In this document: positions 6,437 to 14,861 of the stretch, one piece after another
How positions within the stretch are numbered: position 1 is the first letter of the stretch
Layout: each line of letters begins with the position of its first letter
Source: JAAYZK01 sp964535025
Lineage (GTDB): Bacteria; Planctomycetota; Phycisphaerae; SM23-33; FEN-1343
NCBI GenBank assembly: GCA_964535025.1
Contig: CAZHRW010000032.1
Coordinates: 1 to 16,499 of the forward strand
DNA length: 16,499 nucleotides
Direction of reading: 5' to 3'
Translations under genes and position numbers: made by a program
Notes under the pieces: model-generated
What the model was told of the DNA's origin: nothing
Databases searched by the model: none
What the model saw: only the letters and a program-made list of their open reading frames with translations

Positions 6437-7456
6437 TCAATCGGCCGCTTCGGCGCCGGGGCGACGCTCACCGGCCGCGGGCCGATAGAACAGGCGGTCG
6501 AACGTCGCGTCGGACAGCAGGCCGGTGAGCCTGACCATGACGTAGATGGCCGCGAGGGAGAAGACCAGGCGGGCCCAGAAGACGCCCGAGACGTGGGCGC
6601 CCAGGGCGATCATGAGGAGGGTGTCCTCGATGAGGGCGTGGCAGAGGCCCATGAGCGTCATGGTGTGGACGACGTCCCGGCGTCCGAAGCGGCGGGTCCG
6701 GGTTTCCTGGATGATCAGCCCCCCGCCGTACGTGACGCCCATGGTCATCCCGATGATCGCCAGCGGCGCCATCGCCGCGCCGATGCCCAGCCGTCGCAGG
6801 AGAGGACCCATGATCCGCAGCAGCAGCCTGAGGACGCCGACGGCTTCGAGGAGCTTCATCAGGGCCAGCAGGCCCAGGACAATCAGGTAGATCTTCCCGA
6901 GGTTGAGCGCGAGGCTCACCAGCCAGGGCCCGAAGCCGCCGCCGTCGCCGGGCGGTTCCTGCCAGAGGACGCGGCAGGGTCCCTGCAGCCAGCCGCCGGC
7001 GCTGTAGATCATGTGCAGGATCCACCCCAGCAGCAGGGCGCCGACGATCCGGGAGCCGGCGGCGGCGCGGAACCGGGTGCCGGTCTTCTGGCAGACGCGG
7101 CATTCGACGGGCAGGGCGTGGGCGACGGCCATCATCGTGCACAGGACCGTCGCCTGGGCGGTCGTGAGGTCCGTGGCGGGCACCAACGCCACGAAGGCCG
7201 CGATGCCTCCGTAGAGGTTCGTGATCATCGCCGCCGCCCACACCAGCCCCGCCTCGCCCGGCAGGCCCACCAGGCGCATCACCGGCGCCAGGGCGTAACC
7301 GGGATACTTGATCAGGTCCAGCCGCTGGAGGCCGTACGTGACCGCCAGCAGGGGCACCATGATCTTGATCAGCTCCCAACTGATCGTCGTCGCCTGGCGC
7401 AACAGGCCGGCGCAGGCGGACACGAGGCGGGCCGGCAGCGTGCGGTTGATGACCAT
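6437..7456 (-). CDS. Double-Gate (nucleoside recognition domain) membrane protein
   Basis: A 339-residue polytopic membrane protein with about eight hydrophobic segments. Two Gate (nucleoside-recognition, PF07670-type) halves are indicated by a repeated signature: ITNLYGG around Tyr82 and VTYGGGLIIQE around Tyr243, in a pseudo-symmetric arrangement as in SpmA/SpmB- and YjiH-like proteins. Substrate and direction of transport are not established for these families. A Cys119-x-x-Cys122 pair (VECRVCQK) sits after a hydrophobic helix. Start ATG 7454-7456 has no Shine-Dalgarno, but a strong promoter lies so close that the mRNA would be nearly leaderless. The gene is downstream of typA on the same strand, 181 bp away, with its own promoter in between, and converges with the kinase gene. 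Confidence 0.8.
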   Translation of the reverse strand: MVINRTLPARLVSACAGLLRQATTISWELIKIMVPLLAVTYGLQRLDLIKYPGYALAPVMRLVGLPGEAGLVWAAAMITNLYGGIAAFVALVPATDLTTAQATVLCTMMAVAHALPVECRVCQKTGTRFRAAAGSRIVGALLLGWILHMIYSAGGWLQGPCRVLWQEPPGDGGGFGPWLVSLALNLGKIYLIVLGLLALMKLLEAVGVLRLLLRIMGPLLRRLGIGAAMAPLAIIGMTMGVTYGGGLIIQETRTRRFGRRDVVHTMTLMGLCHALIEDTLLMIALGAHVSGVFWARLVFSLAAIYVMVRLTGLLSDATFDRLFYRPAAGERRPGAEAAD

Positions 7457-7464
7457 CGACCCAC

Positions 7465-7492
7465 ACTATAGCGGCGGGCAGGGCGCTTTCAA
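7465..7492 (-). promoter_or_regulatory. Sigma-70-like promoter for the Gate protein, leaderless
   Basis: On the minus strand TTGAAA (7487-7492) and TATAGT (7465-7470) are separated by 16 nt; each hexamer matches the housekeeping consensus at five of six positions. The expected start point is near 7458, two bases from the A of the ATG at 7456, so the transcript should lack a 5' leader. This agrees with the absence of any ribosome-binding sequence. Confidence 0.6.
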
Positions 7493-7605
7493 CCGTGTGC
7501 GACGTCTGATCGACCTGCTCCGAGACGGCGCGGGGTCCCGGGCGCCCGCGGCGCCGGCGGCGGTGCTTCGTCCGCCGGCGGGGCGCTGGAATCACAGTGA
7601 TGCGG

Positions 7606-7622
7606 CCAACCGCGCCGGTTGG
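7606..7622 (-). terminator. 7-bp hairpin downstream of typA
   Basis: CCAACCG (7606-7612) and CGGTTGG (7616-7622) form a perfect stem with a 3-nt loop, 15 bp after the typA stop in the direction of transcription. No U-tract follows. The promoter of the next gene lies further downstream, so a transcription break here would be sensible; the remaining spacer is GC-rich with no gene I can support. Confidence 0.35.
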
Positions 7623-7637
7623 GGGAGCACCGGGCCG

Positions 7638-9473
<1,836 letters not shown>

Positions 9474-9638
9474 AGGCTCAGCCTTCGTAGGTTCAGTCGC
9501 GTCAGGGTAAAGCGAGAGTGACGACCATCGTCGCGGAGGCGCCGAGATTCTTTACCACAACGGGCCTCCGCACACAAGCCCCCTGTTGGTTCGCTTGGGA
9601 GGGTTCGGCGGTTCGCCGGGCGTCGACGGGGTCGGCCC

Positions 9639-9667
9639 TTGCACTCGCCCGCCGCGGCCGCTATGAC
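9639..9667 (+). promoter_or_regulatory. Weak candidate promoter for the TauE gene
   Basis: TTGCAC (9639-9644), 17-nt spacer and TATGAC (9662-9667), matching consensus at three and four positions. The predicted start near 9674 would give a leader of only 5-8 nt and cut into the GGAG at 9672-9675, so this call conflicts with that ribosome site. The remainder of the 205-bp divergent region shows nothing clearer; a TAAAGAAT on the minus strand at 9547-9554 could be a -10 for typA. Confidence 0.25.
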
Positions 9668-9678
9668 GGCCGGAGCCC

Positions 9679-10533
9679 ATGATGACGCCCTGCGACATGC
9701 TGGCCCTGACGTGCATCCCGCCGACGGCGGCCGATCCGGTGCGGTTCATCGTGCTGGGGGCGCTGGCGGCGGCGATCTTCGCCGCCGGCAAGGCCGGCTT
9801 CGGCGGGGGCGTGGGGATGATCTCCACGCCGCTGATGATCTACGCGTGCGGCGACGCCGTGGCCGCCGTGGCGATCATGCTGCCGCTGCTGATCGCCGCC
9901 GACTACGCCTCGCTGGCGATGTGGTGGCGCCGGTGGGACGGCCGCAACGTTCTCGGCCTGCTGCCCGGCGCGCTGGTGGGGATCGCCATCGGCGGCGGGG
10001 TGCTCGCGCTGTTCCAGCAGTTCGGCATGAAGGCGGGGCGGGAGGTGACCGACGCGTCGCTCAAGCTGGCGATCGGCCTGCTGGGGGCGGGGTTCGTCGC
10101 CCTGCACATCATCCGCACGCTGCGGGGGCGGGTCGTCGCCTTCCGCCCGAGCCGAGCCCACGGGCTGGCCTTCGGTGCCGCGGCGGGGCTGTCGAGCACG
10201 CTGGCCCACGCCGCCGGACCCATCACGCAGATGTACCTGCTGGGCCAGCAGATGCCCAAGGGCCGCTACGTGGCCACCACCGCCGTCTTCTACTGGATCA
10301 TCAACCAGGCCAAGCTCGTGCCGTACTATGCCCTCGGCATGCTCTCCGCGCCGACCCTCGGGGCCGACCTGGTGCTCGTGCCGGCCGTCATCGCCGGCGC
10401 GGCGGCGGGGGTGGTCCTGCACCGGCGGGTCAGCGCGGTGTGGTTCGGCCGGATCGTGTACGGCCTGCTGGGGCTGATCGGCGCGCACCTGGTGATCACG
10501 TCGACGATGGCGCTGCTCGGCGCGACGAAATGA
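9679..10533 (+). CDS. TauE/SafE family membrane exporter
   Basis: A 284-residue polytopic protein with about eight hydrophobic helices, the usual architecture and length of the sulfite/sulfoacetate/organoanion exporter family (DUF81). Seen are the N-terminal repeat signature AAGKAGFGGGVGMISTPLM (residues about 35-53), the central basic loop between helices, and the second-half signature GAAAGLSSTLAHAAGPITQMYLL, here noted in parts as GAAAGLSSTLAHAAGP and ITQMYLL. Members export sulfite, sulfonates or other small anions, but the substrate cannot be predicted here since no sulfur gene lies nearby. ATG 9679 and ATG 9682 are adjacent; GGAG at 9672-9675 favours the second by spacing. It is divergent from typA and 117 bp ahead of the flavin-oxidoreductase gene. 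Confidence 0.88.
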   Translation: MMTPCDMLALTCIPPTAADPVRFIVLGALAAAIFAAGKAGFGGGVGMISTPLMIYACGDAVAAVAIMLPLLIAADYASLAMWWRRWDGRNVLGLLPGALVGIAIGGGVLALFQQFGMKAGREVTDASLKLAIGLLGAGFVALHIIRTLRGRVVAFRPSRAHGLAFGAAAGLSSTLAHAAGPITQMYLLGQQMPKGRYVATTAVFYWIINQAKLVPYYALGMLSAPTLGADLVLVPAVIAGAAAGVVLHRRVSAVWFGRIVYGLLGLIGAHLVITSTMALLGATK

Positions 10534-10565
10534 CGCCGCCGGGGGTTTCGCCGCGGCCGGCGGGT

Positions 10566-10571
10566 TAGAAT
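10566..10571 (+). promoter_or_regulatory. Candidate -10 element for the AzoR-like gene
   Basis: TAGAAT, in the context GGTTAGAATTCC, matches the -10 consensus at five of six positions, 85 bp upstream of the azoR-like ATG. No good -35 lies 16-18 nt before it. It would leave a leader of roughly 70 nt. Confidence 0.3.
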
Positions 10572-10650
10572 TCCGGTAAAGGCCCCACGGACAACGCGGC
10601 GTGCCGCGGCGGTGGTGCCGCAGCGGTGGGGCGGTGCGGAGGAAGCGACC

Positions 10651-11316
10651 ATGCGTATCCTGTATCTCGTCGCCAGCCCCAGGGGCGACTCCTACTCGAA
10701 GAAGCTCGCCGACGCCTTCCTCGAACGCGTTCGCCAGGTGCACGACGACGTCGAGGTCGACGCGTTCGACCTGTTTCACGACGAGCTCCCGGCGTTCGAG
10801 GCCCCCTCGGCCGCCGCCAAATACGCCGTCATGGGCGGGTGGGAGCCGCTCGACGAGGCCCAGGCGGCGTGGCAGGACGTCATCGCCGTCGTCGACCGCC
10901 TCCGGGCGGCCGACCTGCTGCTGATGGCGGTGCCGATGTGGAACTTCTCGATCCCCTACGCGCTCAAGCACTGGATCGACATCATCACCCAGCCCGGCCT
11001 GACGTTCACCTATGCGCCCGACACCGGCTACAGGGGCCTGATCACCGGTCGTCCGGCCGTCCTGGCCCTCGCCTGCGGCGGCGACTACAGCCCCGGCTCG
11101 CCGACGGCCGAGTACGACATGCAACTGCCGTACCTCCGCGAGATCCTCGGCTTCATCGGCTTCGAGGACATCCGTCCCGTCATTGTCCAGCCCACGCTCC
11201 TGCAGGGCCCCGACGTCGCCGCCGAGCGCCTCGACGCCGCGACCGCCGACATCCGCGCCCTGGCCGACGACCTGCCCGCGACGCAGCCGCCGCCAAGCCG
11301 CTCAGGCAAGGGGTGA
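10651..11316 (+). CDS. azoR: FMN-dependent NADH:quinone oxidoreductase / azoreductase (AzoR-like)
   Basis: A 221-residue flavodoxin-fold enzyme of the AzoR/AcpD group, which reduces quinones by two electrons (and azo dyes in vitro) with NAD(P)H and non-covalent FMN in the cytoplasm. Signatures: the phosphate-binding loop SPRGDSYSKKL (residues 9-19), MAVPMWNFSIPYALKHWID around residues 92-110 (the flavin-ring loop MWNFSIP), TQPGLTFTY and the later glycine-rich ACGGDYS. Length is close to the usual 200 or so residues, with a Pro/Ser-rich 12-residue tail. ATG 10651 is preferred to upstream in-frame codons because GGAGGAA at 10638-10644 is an excellent ribosome site. Its stop lies 5 bp from the stop of the convergent GH3-like gene, leaving no room for a separate terminator. 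Confidence 0.92.
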   Translation: MRILYLVASPRGDSYSKKLADAFLERVRQVHDDVEVDAFDLFHDELPAFEAPSAAAKYAVMGGWEPLDEAQAAWQDVIAVVDRLRAADLLLMAVPMWNFSIPYALKHWIDIITQPGLTFTYAPDTGYRGLITGRPAVLALACGGDYSPGSPTAEYDMQLPYLREILGFIGFEDIRPVIVQPTLLQGPDVAAERLDAATADIRALADDLPATQPPPSRSGKG

Positions 11317-11321
11317 ATGGC

Positions 11322-12968
11322 CTACGCCCCCGGGTCCTCCGTCAGGACGTCGGTCAGCAGGTACTGGTGCTTGTACTGCTCCTCGCGGCCGCGTCGGGCG
11401 ACCAGGAGGTCGCGCTGGCGGCGGTCGAAGGTGCCGGGGGCGACGGCGACGATGCGGGGGGCGGCCAGGCGGCCCGAGCGGCGCTTGGCGGCGTATTCGA
11501 TGTTGAGGCGGCGCAGCTCGCCGTCGAGCAACTCGGCCAGGCGGGGCTCGCCGGCGGCGGGGGGCTCGGCGGTGATGCGGTAGTGCGGCAAGGGGACGAA
11601 GCACGGCTGGACAAGGAACCGGTCGATCGGCACCGCCAGGCGACGGCTGACCGCGGCCATGGCCGCGACGACCTGGTGCTCGGTGAGCTTCTCGCCGGTC
11701 AGGTTGGCCGTGTGGGCGTCCTTGGACAGGAACGCGATCAGGGGCGTGTCGCCCACGAAGCCCGTCACGCGGACGCGGTCGCCGATGTTGTACCGCCACA
11801 GCCCCGACCGGTTCGTCAGGACCACCAGGTACTCGCCGCCGGTGTCCACCTCGTGGGTCCGCAGCACCGTCGGCGCCGCCGCGTCGGCCTCGTCGGCGGG
11901 GATGAACTCGAGGAAGGCCCCCAGCACGTCCGCGGCCCCGGCGGGCGTCTCGTCGTCCAGCGGCAGCGACATCCGCCCCTCGCTGGCCAGCAGGCCGATG
12001 TCGCGGATGGGCACGCCGGGGGCCCGACGGCGCAGCTCGGGCAGATACAGCCCCAGCGTCCCGCCCGTCCAGTGGGCCAGGACGGCCAGATCCCAGAAGG
12101 TCGCGGTGGTGACCGCGCCGCCGTCGGCGGCCAGGCGGCGCTCAATGGCCCGCGCGCGGCGCCGCCGGCGGCGCAGGGGCAGCCGGTGGCGGATGGACGG
12201 CTCGATGGGGCCCGGCGCGGTGAGCGTGCCGTCCGCCAGGTCGCGCAGGAGCGGTTCGAGGTGCGCTTCGGCGGTCGTGAGCAGTTGGAGGACCGACGAC
12301 GGGTTGGCCGTCGAGATCATCGCGACGTCCTCGGCGATCGCCAGGCGCGCCAGGGTGTACAGGCGCGCCGTCGGATCGGCGAGGGCGCCGGCGGCGCCGC
12401 CGACGTACATCCGGCGCACGATCCGCTTCTGGCTGGCGGCCAGCAGGCCCGAGATGGACCCGCAGGGCACGCCGGCGGGGGAGCGGGACTCGACGGCGGC
12501 GCTGGAGATCTGGAGGATGGTCCGCAGCCACGCGGCGGGGTGGTCGGTGAGCATCTTGTAGCCGAAGGCGTTCCAGCCGCGACGATAGGCGTCGAGGGCG
12601 TCGGCGGTGATGGGGATCCGCTTGGGCGTGCCGGTCGTGCCGCTGGTCAGGGCGAACAGAACGATCCGCTCGCCGGCGCCGAAGAGGGCCTCGACCTCGC
12701 CGTCATAGACGGCCTGGAGGTAGGGCGCGCGGGCGTCGTAGTCCCCGACGGGCACGGCGGCGGCGAACTCGGCGTAAGTCCGCACGCGCGCCAGGTCATG
12801 GTCGCGACCGAAGCGGGTGTCGGCGCCGCGGGCGAGCAGTTCGGCCAGGAGGGCCTCCTGGGCGGCGCGGCCGTTGCGGAAGGCGTGGAGGTACGCGCGC
12901 CATTGGGCCCGGGCATGGAGGCCGGCCAGGCGGGCCGCCGGTCGCAGCAGGTGGCGCGCCAGGCTCAT
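11322..12968 (-). CDS. GH3 family acyl-adenylating (ANL-type) enzyme
   Basis: A 548-residue protein of the GH3 auxin-responsive-promoter family. Plant GH3 enzymes activate a carboxylate as an acyl-adenylate and transfer it to an amino acid; the bacterial members are largely uncharacterised. Motifs: the ATP phosphate-binding loop LTSGTTGTPKRIPIT (residues 107-121), IGLLASEGRMSLPL (the family's ASEG motif), GEYLVVLTNRSGLWRYNIGD (the Y-x-x-GD nucleotide-binding region), and a smaller C-terminal domain with LTGEKLTEHQV. The start MSLARHLLRP is set by an ATGA overlap with the upstream hydrolase gene; open frame beyond it is a shadow of that gene. A polybasic stretch (RHRLPLRRRRRRAR) near residues 259-272 is unusual. 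No membrane segment or signal. The substrate is unknown; coupling with an alpha/beta-hydrolase suggests a joint acyl-group pathway. Confidence 0.9.
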   Translation of the reverse strand: MSLARHLLRPAARLAGLHARAQWRAYLHAFRNGRAAQEALLAELLARGADTRFGRDHDLARVRTYAEFAAAVPVGDYDARAPYLQAVYDGEVEALFGAGERIVLFALTSGTTGTPKRIPITADALDAYRRGWNAFGYKMLTDHPAAWLRTILQISSAAVESRSPAGVPCGSISGLLAASQKRIVRRMYVGGAAGALADPTARLYTLARLAIAEDVAMISTANPSSVLQLLTTAEAHLEPLLRDLADGTLTAPGPIEPSIRHRLPLRRRRRRARAIERRLAADGGAVTTATFWDLAVLAHWTGGTLGLYLPELRRRAPGVPIRDIGLLASEGRMSLPLDDETPAGAADVLGAFLEFIPADEADAAAPTVLRTHEVDTGGEYLVVLTNRSGLWRYNIGDRVRVTGFVGDTPLIAFLSKDAHTANLTGEKLTEHQVVAAMAAVSRRLAVPIDRFLVQPCFVPLPHYRITAEPPAAGEPRLAELLDGELRRLNIEYAAKRRSGRLAAPRIVAVAPGTFDRRQRDLLVARRGREEQYKHQYLLTDVLTEDPGA

Positions 12969-14029
12969 CGCGCGGCCGCTCCGGCCGCAACGGCCGCGCG
13001 GCGGCGCTTCTTGGCGACGGCGGGGCCTTCGGCGAGATAGCGATCGAAGAAGGCGATGGTCCGACGGGCGTAGGCCTTGGGCGCGACGACGACGGCCTGG
13101 TTGTGGCGGGCGCCGTGGACCAGCCACAGCCGCTTGGGCGGCGTGGCGGCGGCGTGAAGGGCCCGGGCGAGGGCCGGGTCGAGGTAGCTGTCGCGACGGC
13201 CGTGGATGAAGAAGACCGGCACGCGCTTGAGCCGTCGCAGGCTGCGCGCCACGGAAGGATACCGGCAGCCGGTGCGGCACTGGGCGCGCTTGATGACCGC
13301 GTAGGCCATCATCCGCCAGAAGAACGGCGGGTGGTTCTCGTAGGCCAGGCGGATGCGGGCGAAGATCCGCGCCCAGCGTTTCATCATCGAGATGCAGACC
13401 GCCTCGGTGCTGAAAGCCCCGTCGCAGATGACCGCCCGAACGTTCGGGTCGGCCTCGGCGGCGAGGAGGGCCAACGACGCGCCGCGGCTGATGCCGAACA
13501 GGCCCAGGCGGGTCGGCAGGCCCTCGTCGAGGAGGCGCTGGACGGCACAGGCGGTGGCGCCGAGGACGTCGGCCAACTCGCGGCTGGACGCCCACTGCAG
13601 GGGGCGGTAGCCGTCCGTTTCGGTGCTGGCGCCGTGGTTGCGGAAGTCGAAGGTGAACAGGTTGTACCCGGCTCGCAGCAGGGGGCGGGCGTAGCGGACG
13701 CAACTGTACATGTCGCAGCCGAACTCGTGGCAGAAGACGATGCTGCCGCGCGACGCCCGCCGGTCGCGGGCCCACAGCCACATCCCCGCCAGCGGCGTGC
13801 CGTCCAGGCTGTGGAAGCGGACCGGCTCGCCGTGGATCCGCCCGTAGGCGGCCGGACCGGGGTTCAGCGGCGGCGTGGTGTCGAGGAAGAGCTTCAGCGC
13901 GATCCGCACGTAGCGGGCCAGGACGAGGGCGAACCAGACGGCCAGGCTGGCGCAGGTGAGGGTGATGGCCAGCGCGGCCCAGTTGTACCCGATAAACCGC
14001 CGGATCGTCTGTAGAAACGTCGCGTCCAT
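12965..14029 (-). CDS. Membrane-anchored alpha/beta-hydrolase
   Basis: A 354-residue serine hydrolase with one N-terminal membrane helix (about residues 14-38) after a short basic start. The hydrolase domain begins near residue 60. Catalytic triad as read: Ser181 in the nucleophile elbow GISRGAS, Asp280 in FFIHGRRDSYLD, and His309 in GARHNQ. An upstream HEFGCDMYS segment is the likely oxyanion-hole region, and FDFRNHGAS is typical of BAAT/acyl-thioesterase- and YqkD/FrsA-like hydrolases. ATG 14029 is chosen because it directly precedes the membrane helix; the ribosome site is weak, and an in-frame GTG lies three codons upstream. The stop overlaps the GH3 start as ATGA, so translation is coupled. 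Substrate unknown; ester or thioester hydrolysis is inferred from the fold only. Confidence 0.85.
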   Translation of the reverse strand: MDATFLQTIRRFIGYNWAALAITLTCASLAVWFALVLARYVRIALKLFLDTTPPLNPGPAAYGRIHGEPVRFHSLDGTPLAGMWLWARDRRASRGSIVFCHEFGCDMYSCVRYARPLLRAGYNLFTFDFRNHGASTETDGYRPLQWASSRELADVLGATACAVQRLLDEGLPTRLGLFGISRGASLALLAAEADPNVRAVICDGAFSTEAVCISMMKRWARIFARIRLAYENHPPFFWRMMAYAVIKRAQCRTGCRYPSVARSLRRLKRVPVFFIHGRRDSYLDPALARALHAAATPPKRLWLVHGARHNQAVVVAPKAYARRTIAFFDRYLAEGPAVAKKRRRAAVAAGAAAR

Positions 14030-14168
14030 CCTGTCCACACCCACCCCAGTGCGTGGCCCCCGCCGGCGCGGCGGCCGACCGTACCGGCTTACGGGGAATG
14101 ATATACGGTTCGGTTCCACAGGGCCAGCGGGCACTTGGGTAAATTCGCCGCCGGTGCCGGCGCGATCC

Positions 14169-14196
14169 TTGATGGAGCCGGGTCGTGCGTTAAAAT
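14169..14196 (+). promoter_or_regulatory. Sigma-70-like promoter for marC
   Basis: TTGATG (14169-14174), 16-nt spacer and TAAAAT (14191-14196), matching consensus at four and five positions. Expected start near 14203, giving a leader of about 38 nt with GAGG at 14233-14236 just before ATG 14241. The rest of this 211-bp divergent region holds a small inverted CCGTA/TACGG repeat near 14085-14098 and a TATA-like patch near 14100-14106 that might serve the minus-strand hydrolase operon. Confidence 0.55.
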
Positions 14197-14240
14197 CGTC
14201 TCGGTTGCTTTTGGGTTCCCTTTTTCCGACGCGAGGTGTG

Positions 14241-14861
14241 ATGATCGATTTCAGCGAGTTTGTTCGGTCGACAACGCTGCTGCTGGTGCTGCTCAATCCG
14301 TTCCTGGTGATCGTGTATCTGGCCGACATCGTGGAGAAGCTCGACCCGAAGCAGTTTCGCCGCGTGCTGTGGCGGGCGGGGCTGATCGCCTCGGCGGTGT
14401 TCTGCTTCTTCGCGGTCGTTGGCGACGCGGTGTTTTCGAGCGTCATGCACGCCGAGTTCGCCTCGTTTCAGATCTTCGGCGGCGTGGTGTTCCTGCTGAT
14501 CGGCGTGGGGTTCGTCTTCCGCGGTCCGAGGGCCATCAAGATCCTCCGTGGGAAATCCGCCCACCTGGCCGGGGCGATCGCCATGCCGGTGCTGATCGGT
14601 CCCGGGACCATCAGCGCCAGCGTGATCATCGGTGAGCACCACGACGCCCTGACGGCCTGCGGGGCGGTGCTGCTGGCGGTTTATCTCTCCATCGTCGTCA
14701 TGATCATCCTGAAAGGCATGCACGACTATGTCCGGCCCCGGCGCGAGCCGCTCGTCCGGCGCTACATCGAGATCGTCGGGCGGATCACGGCCCTGGTGGT
14801 GGGCACGATCTCGATCGAGATGATCATGCAGGGCGTCCAGGCCTGGGTGGCCAAGTTCTAA
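14241..14861 (+). CDS. MarC family integral membrane protein
   Basis: A 206-residue protein with about six hydrophobic helices, the usual size for the MarC family (distantly NAAT-transporter-like). Family signs are LLLVLLNPFLVIVYL in the first helix, FQIFGGVVFLLIGVGFVF in the third, and the signature AMPVLIGPGTISASVI, which carries the conserved P-x-x-x-GPG. Despite the name, no drug-resistance role is shown for E. coli MarC, and the substrate is unknown; small neutral amino acids are transported by one archaeal relative. Start ATG 14241 has GAGG 4 nt upstream and a good promoter; upstream open frame is non-coding. Its TAA stop shares bases with the TAG stop of the opposing glycosidase gene (4-bp overlap at 14858-14861). 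Confidence 0.9.
   Translation: MIDFSEFVRSTTLLLVLLNPFLVIVYLADIVEKLDPKQFRRVLWRAGLIASAVFCFFAVVGDAVFSSVMHAEFASFQIFGGVVFLLIGVGFVFRGPRAIKILRGKSAHLAGAIAMPVLIGPGTISASVIIGEHHDALTACGAVLLAVYLSIVVMIILKGMHDYVRPRREPLVRRYIEIVGRITALVVGTISIEMIMQGVQAWVAKF

Noticed and set aside
9679..11316. TauE exporter plus oxidoreductase as a sulfite detoxification unit
   Set aside because: No sulfur enzyme is present, the oxidoreductase carries AzoR rather than sulfur-specific motifs, and a separate candidate -10 lies between the genes.
10626..13040. 804-codon open frame spanning the azoR-like gene and the opposite strand of the GH3-like gene
   Set aside because: Shifted frame of one real gene joined to the antisense of another; Arg/Gly/Ala-rich with no recognisable domain.
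12969..13781. N-terminal extension of the GH3-like protein by about 270 residues
   Set aside because: The extension is an out-of-frame reading of the hydrolase gene; family alignment and the ATGA overlap support the start at 12968.
14030..14446. N-terminal extension of the hydrolase by about 139 residues
   Set aside because: It would run across the divergent promoter region and into marC antisense, and lacks a plausible domain or ribosome site.
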